From assembly GCF_016937655.1 (NCBI RefSeq), contig NZ_JAFHKL010000006.1:62001-126000 (forward strand): 64,000 nucleotides of DNA. The letters are read 5' to 3'. The stretch is from Chromobacterium alkanivorans. Lineage in GTDB: Bacteria; Pseudomonadota; Gammaproteobacteria; Burkholderiales; Chromobacteriaceae. The notes below the pieces were generated by a model. That model had not been told where the DNA came from. It saw only the letters and a program-made list of their open reading frames with translations, and did no database searches. Positions 9,887-18,958 of the stretch are shown here, in pieces. How positions within the stretch are numbered: position 1 is the first letter of the stretch; every line of letters begins with the position of its first letter. The translations under genes and the position numbers were made by a program.

Positions 9887-9907
9887 TGAATCTGGAGACT
9901 AAAGACG

Positions 9908-10618
9908 ATGGCGACACCGCATATCAACGCCCAGCCGGGCGATTTTGCCGAAACCGTGTTGATGCCCGGCGATCCGCTGCGCGCCAAAATGATCGCGGAA
10001 ACCTTCCTGGAAGACGCCAAGCTGGTGACCACGGTGCGCAATGTGTTCGGCTACACCGGCACCTACCAGGGCAAGCGCCTGTCGGTGATGGCCCACGGCA
10101 TGGGCATTCCGTCCGCCAGCATCTACACCACCGAGCTGATCAAGGACTACGGCGTCAAGAACATCATCCGCATCGGCTCCTGCGGCGCGGTGACGCCCGA
10201 CATCAAGCTGCGCGAACTGTTCGTCGCCATGGGCGCGTCCACCGACAGCAAGGTCAACCGCATGCGCTTCAACGACCACGACTACGCCGCCATCGCCGAT
10301 TACGGCCTGCTGCGCACGGTGGTGGACGCCGCGGCGGAGCAGGGCAAGCCGGTGACGGTGGGCAATGTGTTCTCCGCCGACCTGTTCTACGGCGTGCAGC
10401 CGAATATGCTGGAAGTGCTGGACAAGATGCAGGTCAAGGTCATCGAGATGGAACTGGCCGGCATCTACAGCGTGGCCGCGCAATACGGCGCGCGCGCGGT
10501 GGGCATTCTGACCGTGTCGGACATCATCCCCACCGGCGAGGCCACCAGCGCCGAAGAGCGTCAGACCACCTTCCGCGACATGATGGAAGTGGCTCTGGCC
10601 GCGGCGATCAAGCTGTAA
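9908..10618 (+). CDS. deoD: Purine nucleoside phosphorylase, DeoD (hexameric) type
   Basis: Phosphorolysis of purine (deoxy)nucleosides to base and (deoxy)ribose-1-phosphate. The 236 residues match the NP-I family hexameric enzyme (E. coli 239). Signatures are MPGDPLRAK at the phosphate site, [21 protein letters not shown], and VIEMELAG, which contacts the ribose. It completes the nucleoside salvage set with DeoA, DeoB and DeoC. Confidence 0.96.
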   Translation: MATPHINAQPGDFAETVLMPGDPLRAKMIAETFLEDAKLVTTVRNVFGYTGTYQGKRLSVMAHGMGIPSASIYTTELIKDYGVKNIIRIGSCGAVTPDIKLRELFVAMGASTDSKVNRMRFNDHDYAAIADYGLLRTVVDAAAEQGKPVTVGNVFSADLFYGVQPNMLEVLDKMQVKVIEMELAGIYSVAAQYGARAVGILTVSDIIPTGEATSAEERQTTFRDMMEVALAAAIKL

Positions 10619-10805
10619 GCGTCCGCGGATTGTCGGACAGTGCGGCGGGGCCTGGGGCCCCGCCACCGCGCGGGCCCGCGGCAAAAGCGGCGCAAAAAAC
10701 GACGCGGCCCCAAAGTTGTCTTGCAGTGCGATGGCGATTTTGTCCTTGATTTAACAGGGTCTTTCGCCACGTGTGACGTAAAAAGCCACGTTTTATAGTG
10801 CAATG
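10619..10805. other. Intergenic stretch downstream of deoD
   Basis: No credible protein gene is seen. A GC-rich inverted repeat around 10641-10660 (GCGGGGCC...GGCCCCGC) follows deoD but lacks a T-tract. The distal part carries the candidate promoter of the small RNA described next. Confidence 0.4.
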
Positions 10806-10957
10806 CACAAAAAGCCTTGCAATGAAGCAAGTCTATGCAGATAATGAAACCTGCATCAGGACGTGGCATGCAAAGTGTGCGTTTTGGTGTTGTCTCCTCC
10901 ATCCTCCTTCTTTAGGTGGAACTTGGCGCAACAAAGCAAGACGTTGCGCTTTTTTTT
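10806..10957 (+). ncRNA. Candidate trans-acting small RNA with CU-rich (anti-Shine-Dalgarno) segment
   Basis: A -10-like TATAGT (10794-10799) precedes a run with no credible gene. The transcript would hold hairpin 1 (CTTGC/GCAAG, loop AATGAA, 10816-10831) and hairpin 2 (ATGCAG/CTGCAT, loop also containing AATGAA, 10835-10856). A pyrimidine tract TCTCCTCCATCCTCC follows, then a strong terminator: stem GCGCAAC/GTTGCGC at 10926-10949, followed by eight T. The -35 (TGTGAC region) is weak. CCUCC-type loops are typical of sRNAs that mask ribosome-binding sites, as in neisserial sibling sRNAs. This is inference from structure only; no family match is claimed. Confidence 0.45.
10926..10957 (+). terminator. 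Rho-independent terminator upstream of rplM
   Basis: A seven-bp stem (10926-10932 with 10943-10949) and ten-base loop are followed by a run of eight T from 10950. It is too far from deoD (over 300 bp) to be simply its terminator, which supports an independent short transcript. Confidence 0.75.
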
Positions 10958-11052
10958 GTCTTGCCGCCGCTAAACTCCCCATTCCGCCTGCATTTTTCCC
11001 TCTGCGCGAGCATCGCCGCCCGGTCGCCGGATTTCTGTTGTCTCACAAGGGT

Positions 11053-11082
11053 TTGACAGCCGGATCGGGGCTGTAATAGAAT
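11053..11082 (+). promoter_or_regulatory. rplM-rpsI promoter
   Basis: A consensus -35 TTGACA (11053-11058), an 18-bp spacer and TAGAAT (11077-11082) lie 35 bp before the rplM start, as expected for a strongly expressed ribosomal-protein operon. Confidence 0.7.
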
Positions 11083-11116
11083 CCGTAACTTTCAAGAATT
11101 ACGATGGAAGAGTTCC

Positions 11117-11545
11117 ATGAAGACCTTTTCTGCCAAGCCGCATGAGGTTAAACGCGACTGGTTTGTGGTCGATGCCAACGACAAGGTTTTGGGCCGCCTC
11201 GCCGCTGAGATCGCCCGTCGCCTGCGTGGCAAGCACAAGCCGGAATACACCCCGCACGTAGATACCGGCGATTTCATCGTCGTGGTCAACGTCGAGAAGC
11301 TGCGCGTTACCGGTGCCAAGGCACAAGACAAAAAGTACTACCGTCACTCCGGCTACCCGGGTGGTATCTACGAGCGCAGCTTCACCGAACTGCAAGACAA
11401 GTTCCCGGAGCGCGTTCTGGAAAAAGCCGTAAAAGGCATGCTGCCGAAGGGCCCGCTGGGTTACGCCATGATCAAGAAACTCAAGGTGTACTCCGGTTCC
11501 GAGCATCCGCACACTGCTCAACAGCCGAAAGTGCTGGAAATCTGA
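11117..11545 (+). CDS. rplM: 50S ribosomal protein L13
   Basis: Early-assembly 23S rRNA-binding protein, 142 residues as in other bacteria. Recognisable family blocks are [39 protein letters not shown] and MLPKGPLG. The AGAGTTCC leader supports this start. It is co-transcribed with rpsI 15 bp downstream. Codon use is biased to C/T-ending major codons, unlike the neighbouring GC3-rich genes, as expected for high expression. Confidence 0.98.
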   Translation: MKTFSAKPHEVKRDWFVVDANDKVLGRLAAEIARRLRGKHKPEYTPHVDTGDFIVVVNVEKLRVTGAKAQDKKYYRHSGYPGGIYERSFTELQDKFPERVLEKAVKGMLPKGPLGYAMIKKLKVYSGSEHPHTAQQPKVLEI

Positions 11546-11560
11546 TTTTAAGGCGTAGAA

Positions 11561-11953
11561 ATGAACGGTAAATACTACTACGGCACCGGCCGTCGCAAGA
11601 GCTCCGTTGCTCGCGTGTTCATGCAAAAGGGCTCGGGCCAGATCATCGTCAACGGCAAGCCGGTTGATGAATATTTCGCTCGTGAAACCGGTCGCATGGT
11701 AATCCGCCAGCCGCTGGCACTGACCGAGAACCTCGAATCCTTCGACATCAAGGTGAATGTTGTCGGCGGCGGCGAAACCGGCCAAGCCGGCGCGATCCGT
11801 CACGGCATCACCCGCGCTCTGATCGACTTCGACACCGCTCTGAAGCCGGCTCTGTCCGCTGCTGGTTACGTGACCCGCGACGCTCGTGAAGTTGAGCGTA
11901 AAAAAGTCGGCCTGCGCAAAGCTCGCCGCGCCAAGCAGTTCTCCAAGCGTTAA
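11561..11953 (+). CDS. rpsI: 30S ribosomal protein S9
   Basis: 130-residue small-subunit protein whose basic C-terminal tail reaches the P-site tRNA; the tail ends in the conserved [17 protein letters not shown]. The N-terminal [15 protein letters not shown] block is diagnostic. It is the second gene of the rplM-rpsI operon and is followed by a strong terminator. Confidence 0.98.
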   Translation: MNGKYYYGTGRRKSSVARVFMQKGSGQIIVNGKPVDEYFARETGRMVIRQPLALTENLESFDIKVNVVGGGETGQAGAIRHGITRALIDFDTALKPALSAAGYVTRDAREVERKKVGLRKARRAKQFSKR

Positions 11954-11976
11954 TTCGCCGGATTCTGTTTTCAAGA

Positions 11977-12005
11977 AAACCGCCTGCTTCGTCAGGCGGT
12001 TTTTC
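11977..12005 (+). terminator. rplM-rpsI terminator
   Basis: The stem AACCGCCTG/CAGGCGGTT with a six-base loop is followed by TTTTTC, immediately after rpsI. Confidence 0.9.
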
Positions 12006-12107
12006 TTTGCCCGTCGTTTTCCCGCTTTTCCCCTTTCGTATTGCAAGGCAGCATCGCAGTGCCTACACTGTCGTTTTTGCGACGCGGTTTTATATAAAGG
12101 AATGGGC

Positions 12108-13136
12108 ATGATCAAGGTGGGAATCGTCGGGGGCACCGGCTACACGGGTGTCGAACTGCTGCGTTTGCTGGCCGGCCATCCGTCGGCGCGCGTGAGCGCG
12201 GTCACCTCGCGCAAGGAAGCCGGCATGAAGGTGGCCGACATGTTTCCCAGCTTGCGAGGCCGCATCGATCTGGCCTTCTCCACTCCCGACCAAGCCCGGC
12301 TGCAGGACTGCGATGTGGTGTTTTTCGCCACACCCAACGGCATTGCGATGAATGAGGCGCGCGAGCTGCTGGCCGCCGGCGTGCGGGTGGTGGATCTGGC
12401 CGCCGATTACCGGATCCAGGACGTCGCCGAATGGGAAAAATGGTACGGCATGAGCCACGGTTCGCCGGATTTGGTGGCCGAAGCGGTGTACGGCTTGCCG
12501 GAAATCAATCGCGAGGCCATCCGCGGCGCGCGGCTGGTGGCGAACCCGGGTTGCTATCCGACCGCGGTGCAACTGGGCTTTCTGCCCTTGATCGAAGCCG
12601 GAGCGGTGGAGCTGTCCAGCCTGATCGCCGACTGCAAGTCCGGCGTGTCCGGCGCCGGACGCAAGGCGGAGGTGGGGGCCTTGCTGGCCGAGGCCGGGGA
12701 TTCCTTTAAAGCTTACGGCGTGGCCGGCCACCGCCATCTGCCGGAAATCCGCCAGGGCCTGGGCCGGGCGGCCGCGCAGCCGGTGGGCCTGACCTTTGTC
12801 CCGCATCTGACGCCGATGATACGCGGCATTCACGCCACGCTGTACGCGCGCTTGAAGGCGGACGTCGACGTGCAGGCGCTGTTCGAGCGCCGTTACGCCG
12901 GCGAAGCCTTCGTCGACGTGTTGCCGGCCGGCAGCCATCCGGAGACGCGTTCGGTGCGCGGCGCCAACGTCTGCCGCATCGCCGCGCACAGGCCGCAGGG
13001 CGGCGAGGTGGTGGTGGTGTTGTCGGTGATAGACAATCTGGTCAAGGGCGCTGCCGGCCAGGCGGTGCAGAACATGAACCTGATGTTCGGGCTGCCGGAG
13101 CGGGCCGGTCTGGACATCGTTCCCTTGCTGCCTTGA
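12108..13136 (+). CDS. argC: N-acetyl-gamma-glutamyl-phosphate reductase
   Basis: Third step of arginine biosynthesis: NADPH reduction of N-acetylglutamyl-5-phosphate. 342 residues. The Rossmann motif [17 protein letters not shown] is at the N-terminus and catalytic Cys149 lies in NPGCYPTA. The ATG at 12108 is preferred over 12102 because the AAAGG site (12096-12100) is then seven bases away. It stands alone here, with no other arg gene adjacent. Confidence 0.96.
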   Translation: MIKVGIVGGTGYTGVELLRLLAGHPSARVSAVTSRKEAGMKVADMFPSLRGRIDLAFSTPDQARLQDCDVVFFATPNGIAMNEARELLAAGVRVVDLAADYRIQDVAEWEKWYGMSHGSPDLVAEAVYGLPEINREAIRGARLVANPGCYPTAVQLGFLPLIEAGAVELSSLIADCKSGVSGAGRKAEVGALLAEAGDSFKAYGVAGHRHLPEIRQGLGRAAAQPVGLTFVPHLTPMIRGIHATLYARLKADVDVQALFERRYAGEAFVDVLPAGSHPETRSVRGANVCRIAAHRPQGGEVVVVLSVIDNLVKGAAGQAVQNMNLMFGLPERAGLDIVPLLP

Positions 13137-13193
13137 GACAGCCGCGCATGCGCGGAAAGAACTAGTTCGCTTGAAGACTCGCCATCGGCCCCA

Positions 13194-13218
13194 ATATCCG
13201 ACTAAAATAGTGGGTGAA
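13194..13218 (+). promoter_or_regulatory. Candidate IscR type-1 site overlapping the erpA promoter
   Basis: The sequence ATATCCGACTAAAATAGT then GGGTGAA matches the enterobacterial type-1 IscR consensus (ATASYYGACT-RWWWY-AGTCRRSTAT) at about 20 of 25 positions. It includes a -10-like TAAAAT (13203-13208). It lies 116 bp before erpA, a gene known to be IscR-controlled in E. coli. The function is inferred from this match and position. Confidence 0.5.
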
Positions 13219-13333
13219 TGCCGCTCTGCCGGCTTTAGAAGGGGTTTGAGAAACCGCAGCGCGCACGCAGCCAGGCCGCTAGCGGACCGTTGGCGGGTTC
13301 TCAAGGCCCCGGAACTGAATTGCGAGGTTTGAC

Positions 13334-13687
13334 ATGACTACTGCTGCAACTGAAATGCCGTCCCCGATCAACTTCAGCGCAAGCGCTTGTTCCAAGGTGC
13401 AGGAGCTGATCGCCGAGGAAGGCAATCCCGATCTGAAACTGCGCGTCTTCGTTACCGGCGGCGGCTGCTCCGGCTTCCAGTACGGTTTCACATTTGACGA
13501 AATCGCAAATGAAGACGATACCGCTATAGAGAGACAAGGCGTGACCTTCCTGGTGGATCCGATGAGCTACCAGTACCTGGTCGGCGCTGAAATCGATTAT
13601 CAGGAAAGCCTGGAGGGCTCCCAGTTCGTGATCCGCAATCCGAACGCCACCACCACCTGCGGTTGTGGTTCGTCGTTCTCGGTGTGA
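13334..13687 (+). CDS. erpA: Iron-sulfur cluster insertion protein ErpA (A-type carrier)
   Basis: A-type carrier that delivers [Fe-S] clusters to apo-targets. 117 residues, normal length. The three ligand cysteines are Cys45 in [11 protein letters not shown] and Cys109/Cys111 in the C-terminal [10 protein letters not shown]. The long leader, a candidate IscR box and the downstream terminator suggest a monocistronic, iron-sulfur-responsive unit. Confidence 0.94.
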   Translation: MTTAATEMPSPINFSASACSKVQELIAEEGNPDLKLRVFVTGGGCSGFQYGFTFDEIANEDDTAIERQGVTFLVDPMSYQYLVGAEIDYQESLEGSQFVIRNPNATTTCGCGSSFSV

Positions 13688-13707
13688 TCCGGACGCGGTA
13701 GAATACA

Positions 13708-13737
13708 GGCTCGGGCTTTTGCCCGGGCCTTTTTTAT
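13708..13737 (+). terminator. erpA terminator
   Basis: A nine-bp stem GGCTCGGGC/GCCCGGGCC with a TTTT loop is followed by seven T, ending just before cheR. Confidence 0.9.
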
Positions 13738-13749
13738 GGGGACAACAAA

Positions 13750-14598
13750 ATGAATAAGCTGCCACCCGTCGTCTTGCCGAAGATCGAATTCACCCGTGAA
13801 TTCGCGTTTAGCGATGCCGACTTCGAACGCATTCGCAAACTGATCTACAAGGAAGCGGGCATTTCGTTGAACCCGTCGAAGAAAGACATGGTTTACGGCC
13901 GCCTGGTGCGTCGCATCCGCGAGCTGAAGCTGCCCGGCTTCGCCGCCTACGTCGACTTCCTAGAGTCGATCAGCGGCAAGCGCGAGTTCGAACAGTTCGT
14001 CAACGCGCTGACCACCAATCTGACTTTCTTCTTCCGCGAAGAGCACCATTTCCCGCTGCTGGCCGAGCATCTGAAGAAGAAGGGGGGCAGCGGAGAGCTG
14101 GCGATCTGGTGCGCGGCCTCGTCCACCGGCGAAGAGCCGTATTCGCTGGCGATCACCGCCTTGGAGGCGGTGCCGGGCGCGCGCATCAGCGTGCTGGCCA
14201 CCGATCTGGACACCAGCGTGCTGGAAACCGGACGCAAGGGCATTTACGCCGCGGACAAGGTGGCGCGCCTGCCGCCGGGCTACGCCGCCAAATACTTCGA
14301 CAAGCAGCCGGACGGCAGCTTCCAGGCCAAGGCCCAGCTGCGCAATATGATCACCTTCCAGCGCTTGAATCTGGTGGAGACGAACTGGTCGGTCAAGCGC
14401 CAGTTCGACGCCATTTTCTGCCGCAACGTAATGATTTATTTCGATCGCGATACCCAGTTCGGCGTGCTTAAGCGTTTTGCGCCGCTGTTGAAGCCGGACG
14501 GTCTGCTGTTCGTCGGCCATTCCGAGAATTTCTATTTCGCGTCGGATTATTTCCATCTGCGCGGCAAGACGGTTTACGAGCACGCGAAGAAGCCATAA
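13750..14598 (+). CDS. cheR: CheR-type chemoreceptor glutamate methyltransferase
   Basis: SAM-dependent methylation of glutamates on chemotaxis receptors. 282 residues with an N-terminal all-helical CheR domain (FERIRKLIYKEAGISL...) and a C-terminal Rossmann methyltransferase. SAM-binding residues are in IWCAASSTGEEPYSLA; FDAIFCRNVMIYFDRDTQ and LFVGHSENF are family hallmarks. No cheA, cheW, cheB or receptor gene is adjacent, so it is an orphan copy here. A strong terminator follows. Confidence 0.92.
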   Translation: MNKLPPVVLPKIEFTREFAFSDADFERIRKLIYKEAGISLNPSKKDMVYGRLVRRIRELKLPGFAAYVDFLESISGKREFEQFVNALTTNLTFFFREEHHFPLLAEHLKKKGGSGELAIWCAASSTGEEPYSLAITALEAVPGARISVLATDLDTSVLETGRKGIYAADKVARLPPGYAAKYFDKQPDGSFQAKAQLRNMITFQRLNLVETNWSVKRQFDAIFCRNVMIYFDRDTQFGVLKRFAPLLKPDGLLFVGHSENFYFASDYFHLRGKTVYEHAKKP

Positions 14599-14620
14599 GG
14601 GTGGATCGCGGCTGGTAAAG

Positions 14621-14655
14621 CCAATGGGCAAGCGGGTCTTGCCCATTGGCTTTTG
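14621..14655 (+). terminator. cheR terminator
   Basis: A perfect 12-bp inverted repeat CCAATGGGCAAG/CTTGCCCATTGG with a five-base loop is followed by CTTTTG. Confidence 0.85.
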
Positions 14656-14665
14656 TGGAGAGTCG

Positions 14666-15922
14666 ATGCGAGTAGTTGTGTTGGGCGCCGGCGTCATCGG
14701 CGTGTCCACCGCCTGGTTTTTGGCGGAGAAGGGCCACCAAGTGGTGGTGGTGGACCGCGCCAGCGGCGCGGCGAGAGAAACCAGTTTCGCCAACGGCGGC
14801 CAGATTTCGGTCAGCCAGTCGGAGCCTTGGGCCAATCCGCGCGCGCCGTGGCGGGTATTGCGCTGGCTGCTGCGCGACGACGCGCCCTTGCTGTTCCGGC
14901 CGCGGCTGGACACGCGGCAATGGCGCTGGGGACTGGATTTCCTGCGCGAATGCCTGCCGGGGCGCAGCGAGCGCAATATGCGCCAGATGGTGGCGCTGGG
15001 CCTGTACAGCCGCGATACGCTGCGGGGTTTGCGCCAGGAGCTGGGCATAGACTACCAGCAGTTGCAGCGGGGCATCCTGACCCTGCTGTTCTCCGACGCC
15101 GAACTGGCCCAGGCCCGCGAGGGCTGCGCGCAGCTGCGAAAGCTGGGCGTGGAGAAAAGCCTGCTGACGCCGTTGCAGGCGCTGGAGCGGGAGCCGGCCC
15201 TGGCGCGCATCCTGCCCGAACTGAGCGGCGCCTGCTGGAGCCCGGACGACGAATCCGGCAATGTGCATCTGTTCACCGTCGCGCTGGCCCAGGCCTGCGC
15301 GCTGCGCGGGGTGGAGTTCCGCTTCCAGACCCGGATCAACGCCTTGGAGCGCGTGGACGACGCGGTGAGCGGGGTGTCGGTCACCACCGCCGACGGCGCG
15401 TACGAGCGCATCGAGGCCGACGCCTACGTATTGGCGCTGGGCGCTTATTCCCCGTTGCTGGCGGCGCAGGCCGGCTTGCGCCTGCCGGTGTATCCGGCCA
15501 AAGGCTATTCCGCCACGCTGCCGATTCTGGACGCCGCCGCCGCGCCGCTGACCAGCATTACCGACGAAGCCCACAAGGTGGTGGTGTCGCGGCTGGGCGA
15601 CGAGCTGCGCATCGCCGGCACCGCCGAGCTGTCCGGCTATTCCACGCATTTGGAGCCGCGGCGTTGCGATTTGCTGCTGCAGCGCGGCCGCGCCTTGTTC
15701 GGCGACGCCTGCGACTGGGAGCGCGCGCGTTTCTGGAGCGGCCTGAGGCCGGCCACGCCGGGCAATGTGCCGCTGATCGGCCCCAGCCGGCTGCGGCGCT
15801 TGTATCTGAACACCGGTCACGGGACCTTGGGCTGGACCGAGGGCGCCGGTTCCGGCCGCGCGCTGGCGGAGATCGTCAACGGCGACACGCCGGCGCTGGA
15901 TTTCGCGTTCTGCCGCGCTTGA
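14666..15922 (+). CDS. dadA: D-amino acid dehydrogenase small subunit (FAD)
   Basis: Membrane-associated flavoenzyme that oxidatively deaminates D-alanine and related D-amino acids, passing electrons to quinone. 418 residues. The dinucleotide fold VLGAGVIGVSTAWFLA is at the N-terminus; ETSFANGGQIS and the C-terminal NTGHGTLGWTEGAGSGRALAE block are DadA hallmarks. The start at 14666 puts the GxGxxG near residue 8 and follows GGAGAG; upstream in-frame codons fall in the cheR terminator. The usual partner alanine racemase gene (dadX) is not adjacent. Confidence 0.92.
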   Translation: MRVVVLGAGVIGVSTAWFLAEKGHQVVVVDRASGAARETSFANGGQISVSQSEPWANPRAPWRVLRWLLRDDAPLLFRPRLDTRQWRWGLDFLRECLPGRSERNMRQMVALGLYSRDTLRGLRQELGIDYQQLQRGILTLLFSDAELAQAREGCAQLRKLGVEKSLLTPLQALEREPALARILPELSGACWSPDDESGNVHLFTVALAQACALRGVEFRFQTRINALERVDDAVSGVSVTTADGAYERIEADAYVLALGAYSPLLAAQAGLRLPVYPAKGYSATLPILDAAAAPLTSITDEAHKVVVSRLGDELRIAGTAELSGYSTHLEPRRCDLLLQRGRALFGDACDWERARFWSGLRPATPGNVPLIGPSRLRRLYLNTGHGTLGWTEGAGSGRALAEIVNGDTPALDFAFCRA

Positions 15923-16037
15923 GCGATAGGTTGAACTGAAGCGAGCCGATGCCCGGCGCATGGTAAAATCGCGCCGATTCGGATTCCCATCGTCCGCCGT
16001 CGGCGGGCCAAGCCATTCATTTCCAGGAAAAATCGTC

Positions 16038-17246
16038 ATGCGTATCGGAACGCCGCAAAGTCGCAGTGCCGTCAGGGTGATGTTGTTGGGCAGCGGGGAG
16101 CTGGGCAAGGAGGTGGTAATCGCCTTGCAGCGGCTGGGCGTGGAAACCATCGCCGTGGACCGCTACGCCGGCGCGCCGGCGATGCAGGTGGCCCACGCCA
16201 GCCACGTGATCGACATGTCGGACGCCGCGGCCTTGCGCCGGCTGGTGGAGCAGCTGCGGCCGCATCTGATCGTGCCGGAGATCGAGGCCATCGCCACCGA
16301 AGAATTGCTGCGCATCGAGGCGGACGGCCTGGCCGAGGTGATTCCCACCGCGCGCGCCGCGCATCTGACGATGAACCGCGAAGGCATCCGCCGGCTGGCG
16401 GCGGAAGAGCTGGGCCTGCCCACTTCGCCGTACGCGTTCGCGTCCAGCCTGGAAGCGCTGCAAGCCGCCATCGACGACGGCATCGGCTACCCCTGCCTGG
16501 TGAAGCCGGTGATGTCGTCCAGCGGCAAGGGCCAGTCGCTGCTGCGCGGGCCGGAGGACGTGGCCAAGGCCTGGCAATACGCCGCCAGCAGCGGCCGGGT
16601 GGACAAGGGCAGGGTGATTGTCGAGGGCTTCATCGATTTTGATTACGAAATCACCCAGTTGACCGTGCGCGCGGCGGACGGCGCGGGCGGCATCGCCACG
16701 CATTTCTGCGCGCCGGTCGGCCATCTGCAGCGCAGCGGCGATTACGTGGAGAGCTGGCAGCCGCAGCCGATGAGCGAGCTGGCCTTGCTGCGCGCGCGCG
16801 AAGTGTCCAAGGCGGTGACCGACGCGCTGGGCGGCCGCGGCCTGTTCGGCGTCGAGCTGTTCGTCAAGGGCGATCAGGTATGGTTCTCCGAAGTGAGTCC
16901 GCGGCCGCACGACACCGGCCTGGTGACGCTGGCGACCCAGCGCTGGTCCGAGTTCGAATTGCACGCGCGCGCCATCCTGGGCCTGCCGGTGGACGCGACG
17001 ATGTTCAGCGCCGGCGCGTCGGCGGTGATCTACGGCGGCCTGGACGAGGCCGGCATCGTTTTCGACGGCGTGGACGAGGCCCTGCGGGTGCCGGGCGCGG
17101 ACCTGCGTCTGTTCGGCAAGCCGGAAAGTTATTTGAAGCGCCGCATGGGCGTGGCCCTGGCCACGGCGGAGACGGTGGAACAGGCTCGCGAGCGGGCCAG
17201 AACAGCGGCCGCGCTGGTGCGGCCGACGACGGGGAATGAAGCGTGA
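16038..17246 (+). CDS. purT: Formate-dependent phosphoribosylglycinamide formyltransferase PurT
   Basis: ATP-grasp enzyme of purine biosynthesis that formylates GAR using formate and ATP, replacing folate-dependent PurN. 402 residues (E. coli 392). The N-terminal [13 protein letters not shown], the [16 protein letters not shown]-grasp loop and [13 protein letters not shown] Mg-site are visible. The start ATG has AGGAAA ten bases upstream. Its TGA overlaps the GTG of the truncated haemoglobin gene (GTGA), so the two are translationally coupled. Confidence 0.95.
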   Translation: MRIGTPQSRSAVRVMLLGSGELGKEVVIALQRLGVETIAVDRYAGAPAMQVAHASHVIDMSDAAALRRLVEQLRPHLIVPEIEAIATEELLRIEADGLAEVIPTARAAHLTMNREGIRRLAAEELGLPTSPYAFASSLEALQAAIDDGIGYPCLVKPVMSSSGKGQSLLRGPEDVAKAWQYAASSGRVDKGRVIVEGFIDFDYEITQLTVRAADGAGGIATHFCAPVGHLQRSGDYVESWQPQPMSELALLRAREVSKAVTDALGGRGLFGVELFVKGDQVWFSEVSPRPHDTGLVTLATQRWSEFELHARAILGLPVDATMFSAGASAVIYGGLDEAGIVFDGVDEALRVPGADLRLFGKPESYLKRRMGVALATAETVEQARERARTAAALVRPTTGNEA

Positions 17247-17635
17247 GCGATGAAGTGCGGGAAATGACGCCCTATCAATTATTGGGCGGCGAAGGCGTGG
17301 TGCGTTGGTTGAGCGACCGTTTTTACGACATCATGGACAGCGATCCGGCGGTCAAGCCGCTGCGCGACATGCATCCGCAGGACCTGGCCGGCTCGCGCCA
17401 GAAGCTGTTCATGTTCCTGTCCGGTTGGCTGGGCGGCCCGTCTTTATACATGGAGGCCTTCGGCCATCCGCGGCTGCGCATGCGCCATATGCCGTTCGCG
17501 GTGGACGAGGCGGCGCGCGATCAGTGGATGTCCTGCATGCGCCGCGCGGTGGACGAGCTGGTGGCCGAGGATTGGCTGAAGCAAAAGCTGATCGAGGCCT
17601 TCCACAACACCGCCGACTTCATGCGCAATCAATAA
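17243..17635 (+). CDS. Group II truncated haemoglobin
   Basis: Small haem protein, 130 residues, with a two-over-two globin fold. Group II features are the proximal His82 in [12 protein letters not shown], Trp95 (G8 position) in RDQWMSC, and FYDIMDSDP after the A/B helices. Likely roles are O2/NO/sulfide binding or redox sensing; substrate unknown. The GTG start overlaps the purT stop by 4 bp, an unusual pairing that suggests co-expression. Confidence 0.88.
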   Translation: MSDEVREMTPYQLLGGEGVVRWLSDRFYDIMDSDPAVKPLRDMHPQDLAGSRQKLFMFLSGWLGGPSLYMEAFGHPRLRMRHMPFAVDEAARDQWMSCMRRAVDELVAEDWLKQKLIEAFHNTADFMRNQ

Positions 17636-17709
17636 AAAACTTGCGGCCGGCGCGCCAATGTCCATGATGAGAGAAGGTTCTCGCATTTCATCCGGTGGAG
17701 ATGGTGCGC

Positions 17710-18000
17710 ATGGCATGCAAGCTGTTGATGTTGTGGCTGGGACTGGCGGTGTGCGCGGGCGCCATGGCGACGTGTTTGCCGCAAGCCTGGGCTTGCGCCT
17801 CTCCGGCCGACGCGGGGGCCAAAGCCCTTCCTCGGGACGTCGACAGGGACATCACTCTAGGCGGGTTGCGCTTTGAGCGCGAAGCAGTCAGCAACCGCCT
17901 GTCCTTGTCCCCGGTGCTGGACCTGAACAAGCAAGCACAACTGTCTTTGCGTTTGACGCCCAAGCAGTTCGGCCTGCGCTTGAAAGTGAACACCGACTGA
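17710..18000 (+). CDS. Hypothetical secreted small protein
   Basis: Not recognised. 96 residues from the ATG at 17710, chosen because GGTGGAG ends nine bases upstream; ATG at 17701 and GTG at 17695 are in frame. Residues 1 to about 28 look like a Sec signal peptide (hydrophobic LLMLWLGLAVCAGAMA, then an A-x-A type site at QAWA). The mature part is short, with a C-terminal segment of alternating polar and hydrophobic residues (LSLRLTPKQFGLRLKV), compatible with beta strands. No terminator is evident before the convergent thioesterase gene. Confidence 0.6.
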   Translation: MACKLLMLWLGLAVCAGAMATCLPQAWACASPADAGAKALPRDVDRDITLGGLRFEREAVSNRLSLSPVLDLNKQAQLSLRLTPKQFGLRLKVNTD

Positions 18001-18026
18001 GACCGGGCGCAAGGCCCGGCGTCGCT

Positions 18027-18452
18027 TCAGCTCCCGGGAGGGGGCGGAATCGAATAGGTGCCGGTGACGTGGGCCACCGGCTCTTCCAGCCCCGCCGACA
18101 GCAGCAAGACTTCCCCCACCGCCAGCCGTTTGCCCAGCTTCAGGATGCGGCCTTCCGCGATCACGTCCGCCGGCGGCGGCTTGCGCAGGAAGTTGATGTT
18201 GAGGCTGGTGGTCACCGCCAGCTCCACTCGGCCTATCATGCCCAGCACCACCGCGTACAGCGTGGCGTCGGCCAGCGCCATCAAGGCGGGCCCGGCGATG
18301 GTGCCGCCCGGCCGGATCAGGTCCGGGTTGAAATGCATGCGCAGCACCGCGCCGCCGTCGGCGATGGATTCGGTCCGGATGCCGAACAGGCGGACCAGGG
18401 GCAGTTCCTGATCGATCAGGCTCTGGAATTCCGGGACGGATAGTCGAGGCAT
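18027..18452 (-). CDS. PaaI-type hotdog-fold thioesterase
   Basis: 141 residues with a single hotdog domain. The RPGGTIAGPALMALADATLYA segment, split here as RPGGTIAGPAL and MALADATLYAV, is the catalytic helix region of PaaI/YdiI-like acyl-CoA thioesterases, with Asp in the helix as the likely general residue. FLRKPPPADVIAEGRILKLGKRL is the following strand pair. The substrate cannot be deduced. It is in the same orientation as folB, 73 bp downstream of it. Confidence 0.78.
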   Translation of the reverse strand: MPRLSVPEFQSLIDQELPLVRLFGIRTESIADGGAVLRMHFNPDLIRPGGTIAGPALMALADATLYAVVLGMIGRVELAVTTSLNINFLRKPPPADVIAEGRILKLGKRLAVGEVLLLSAGLEEPVAHVTGTYSIPPPPGS

Positions 18453-18525
18453 GGGGCGCTCCGGCGCTGTGACCTTGACATCATCGAGCGCCGGGGCGCG
18501 GGCGTCAATGCCCGGCGGCTTGGGC

Positions 18526-18885
18526 TCAGCGCGGGCGGTGGCCGCGTTCGATCAGCACGCCGACGCGTTTGACGCCGGGCAGGATGCCCAGCTTGGTGAC
18601 CGAGACGCGGGCCCAGGGCGCGCCGAAGTCCTCGCGGATCACCTTGGCGATGTATTCCGCCAGCGCCTCAAGCAGCAGGAAGTGTTGCTCCGAAAGCGCC
18701 TTGCGCAGCCGCTCCACCACCACGCCGTAGTGTATGGTGTCGCCGATATTGTCGCTGTGACAGGGCGCTTCGCTGGGAATGCCGATTTCCAGGTCGATTT
18801 CAATGGTTTGCGGGGCTTTCCGCTCCCATTCGTAGACACCGATAATGGTGTCGGCGCGCACTTCGCGCAGGAATATGATGTCCAT
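18526..18885 (-). CDS. folB: Dihydroneopterin aldolase
   Basis: Folate biosynthesis: converts 7,8-dihydroneopterin to 6-hydroxymethyl-dihydropterin and glycolaldehyde. 119 residues, standard size, tunnelling fold. Visible blocks are the N-terminal IGVYEWERKAPQ and GDTIHYGVVVERL, the conserved Glu in LLEALAEYIA, and the C-terminal SVTKLGILPGVKRVGV. It is divergent from plsY with 73 bp between starts. Confidence 0.93.
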   Translation of the reverse strand: MDIIFLREVRADTIIGVYEWERKAPQTIEIDLEIGIPSEAPCHSDNIGDTIHYGVVVERLRKALSEQHFLLLEALAEYIAKVIREDFGAPWARVSVTKLGILPGVKRVGVLIERGHRPR

Positions 18886-18958
18886 CAGTTTGTCTGGGAG
18901 TTGGGGTTTGCCGCCCGATACCGTAAAATCCGAAGCCTTCTATTCTAATGGATACACC

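Noticed and set aside
10798-11076. 92-codon plus-strand frame in the deoD-rplM gap
   Set aside because: Contains the terminator and the rplM promoter region; no ribosome site; the RNA-level features explain the sequence better.
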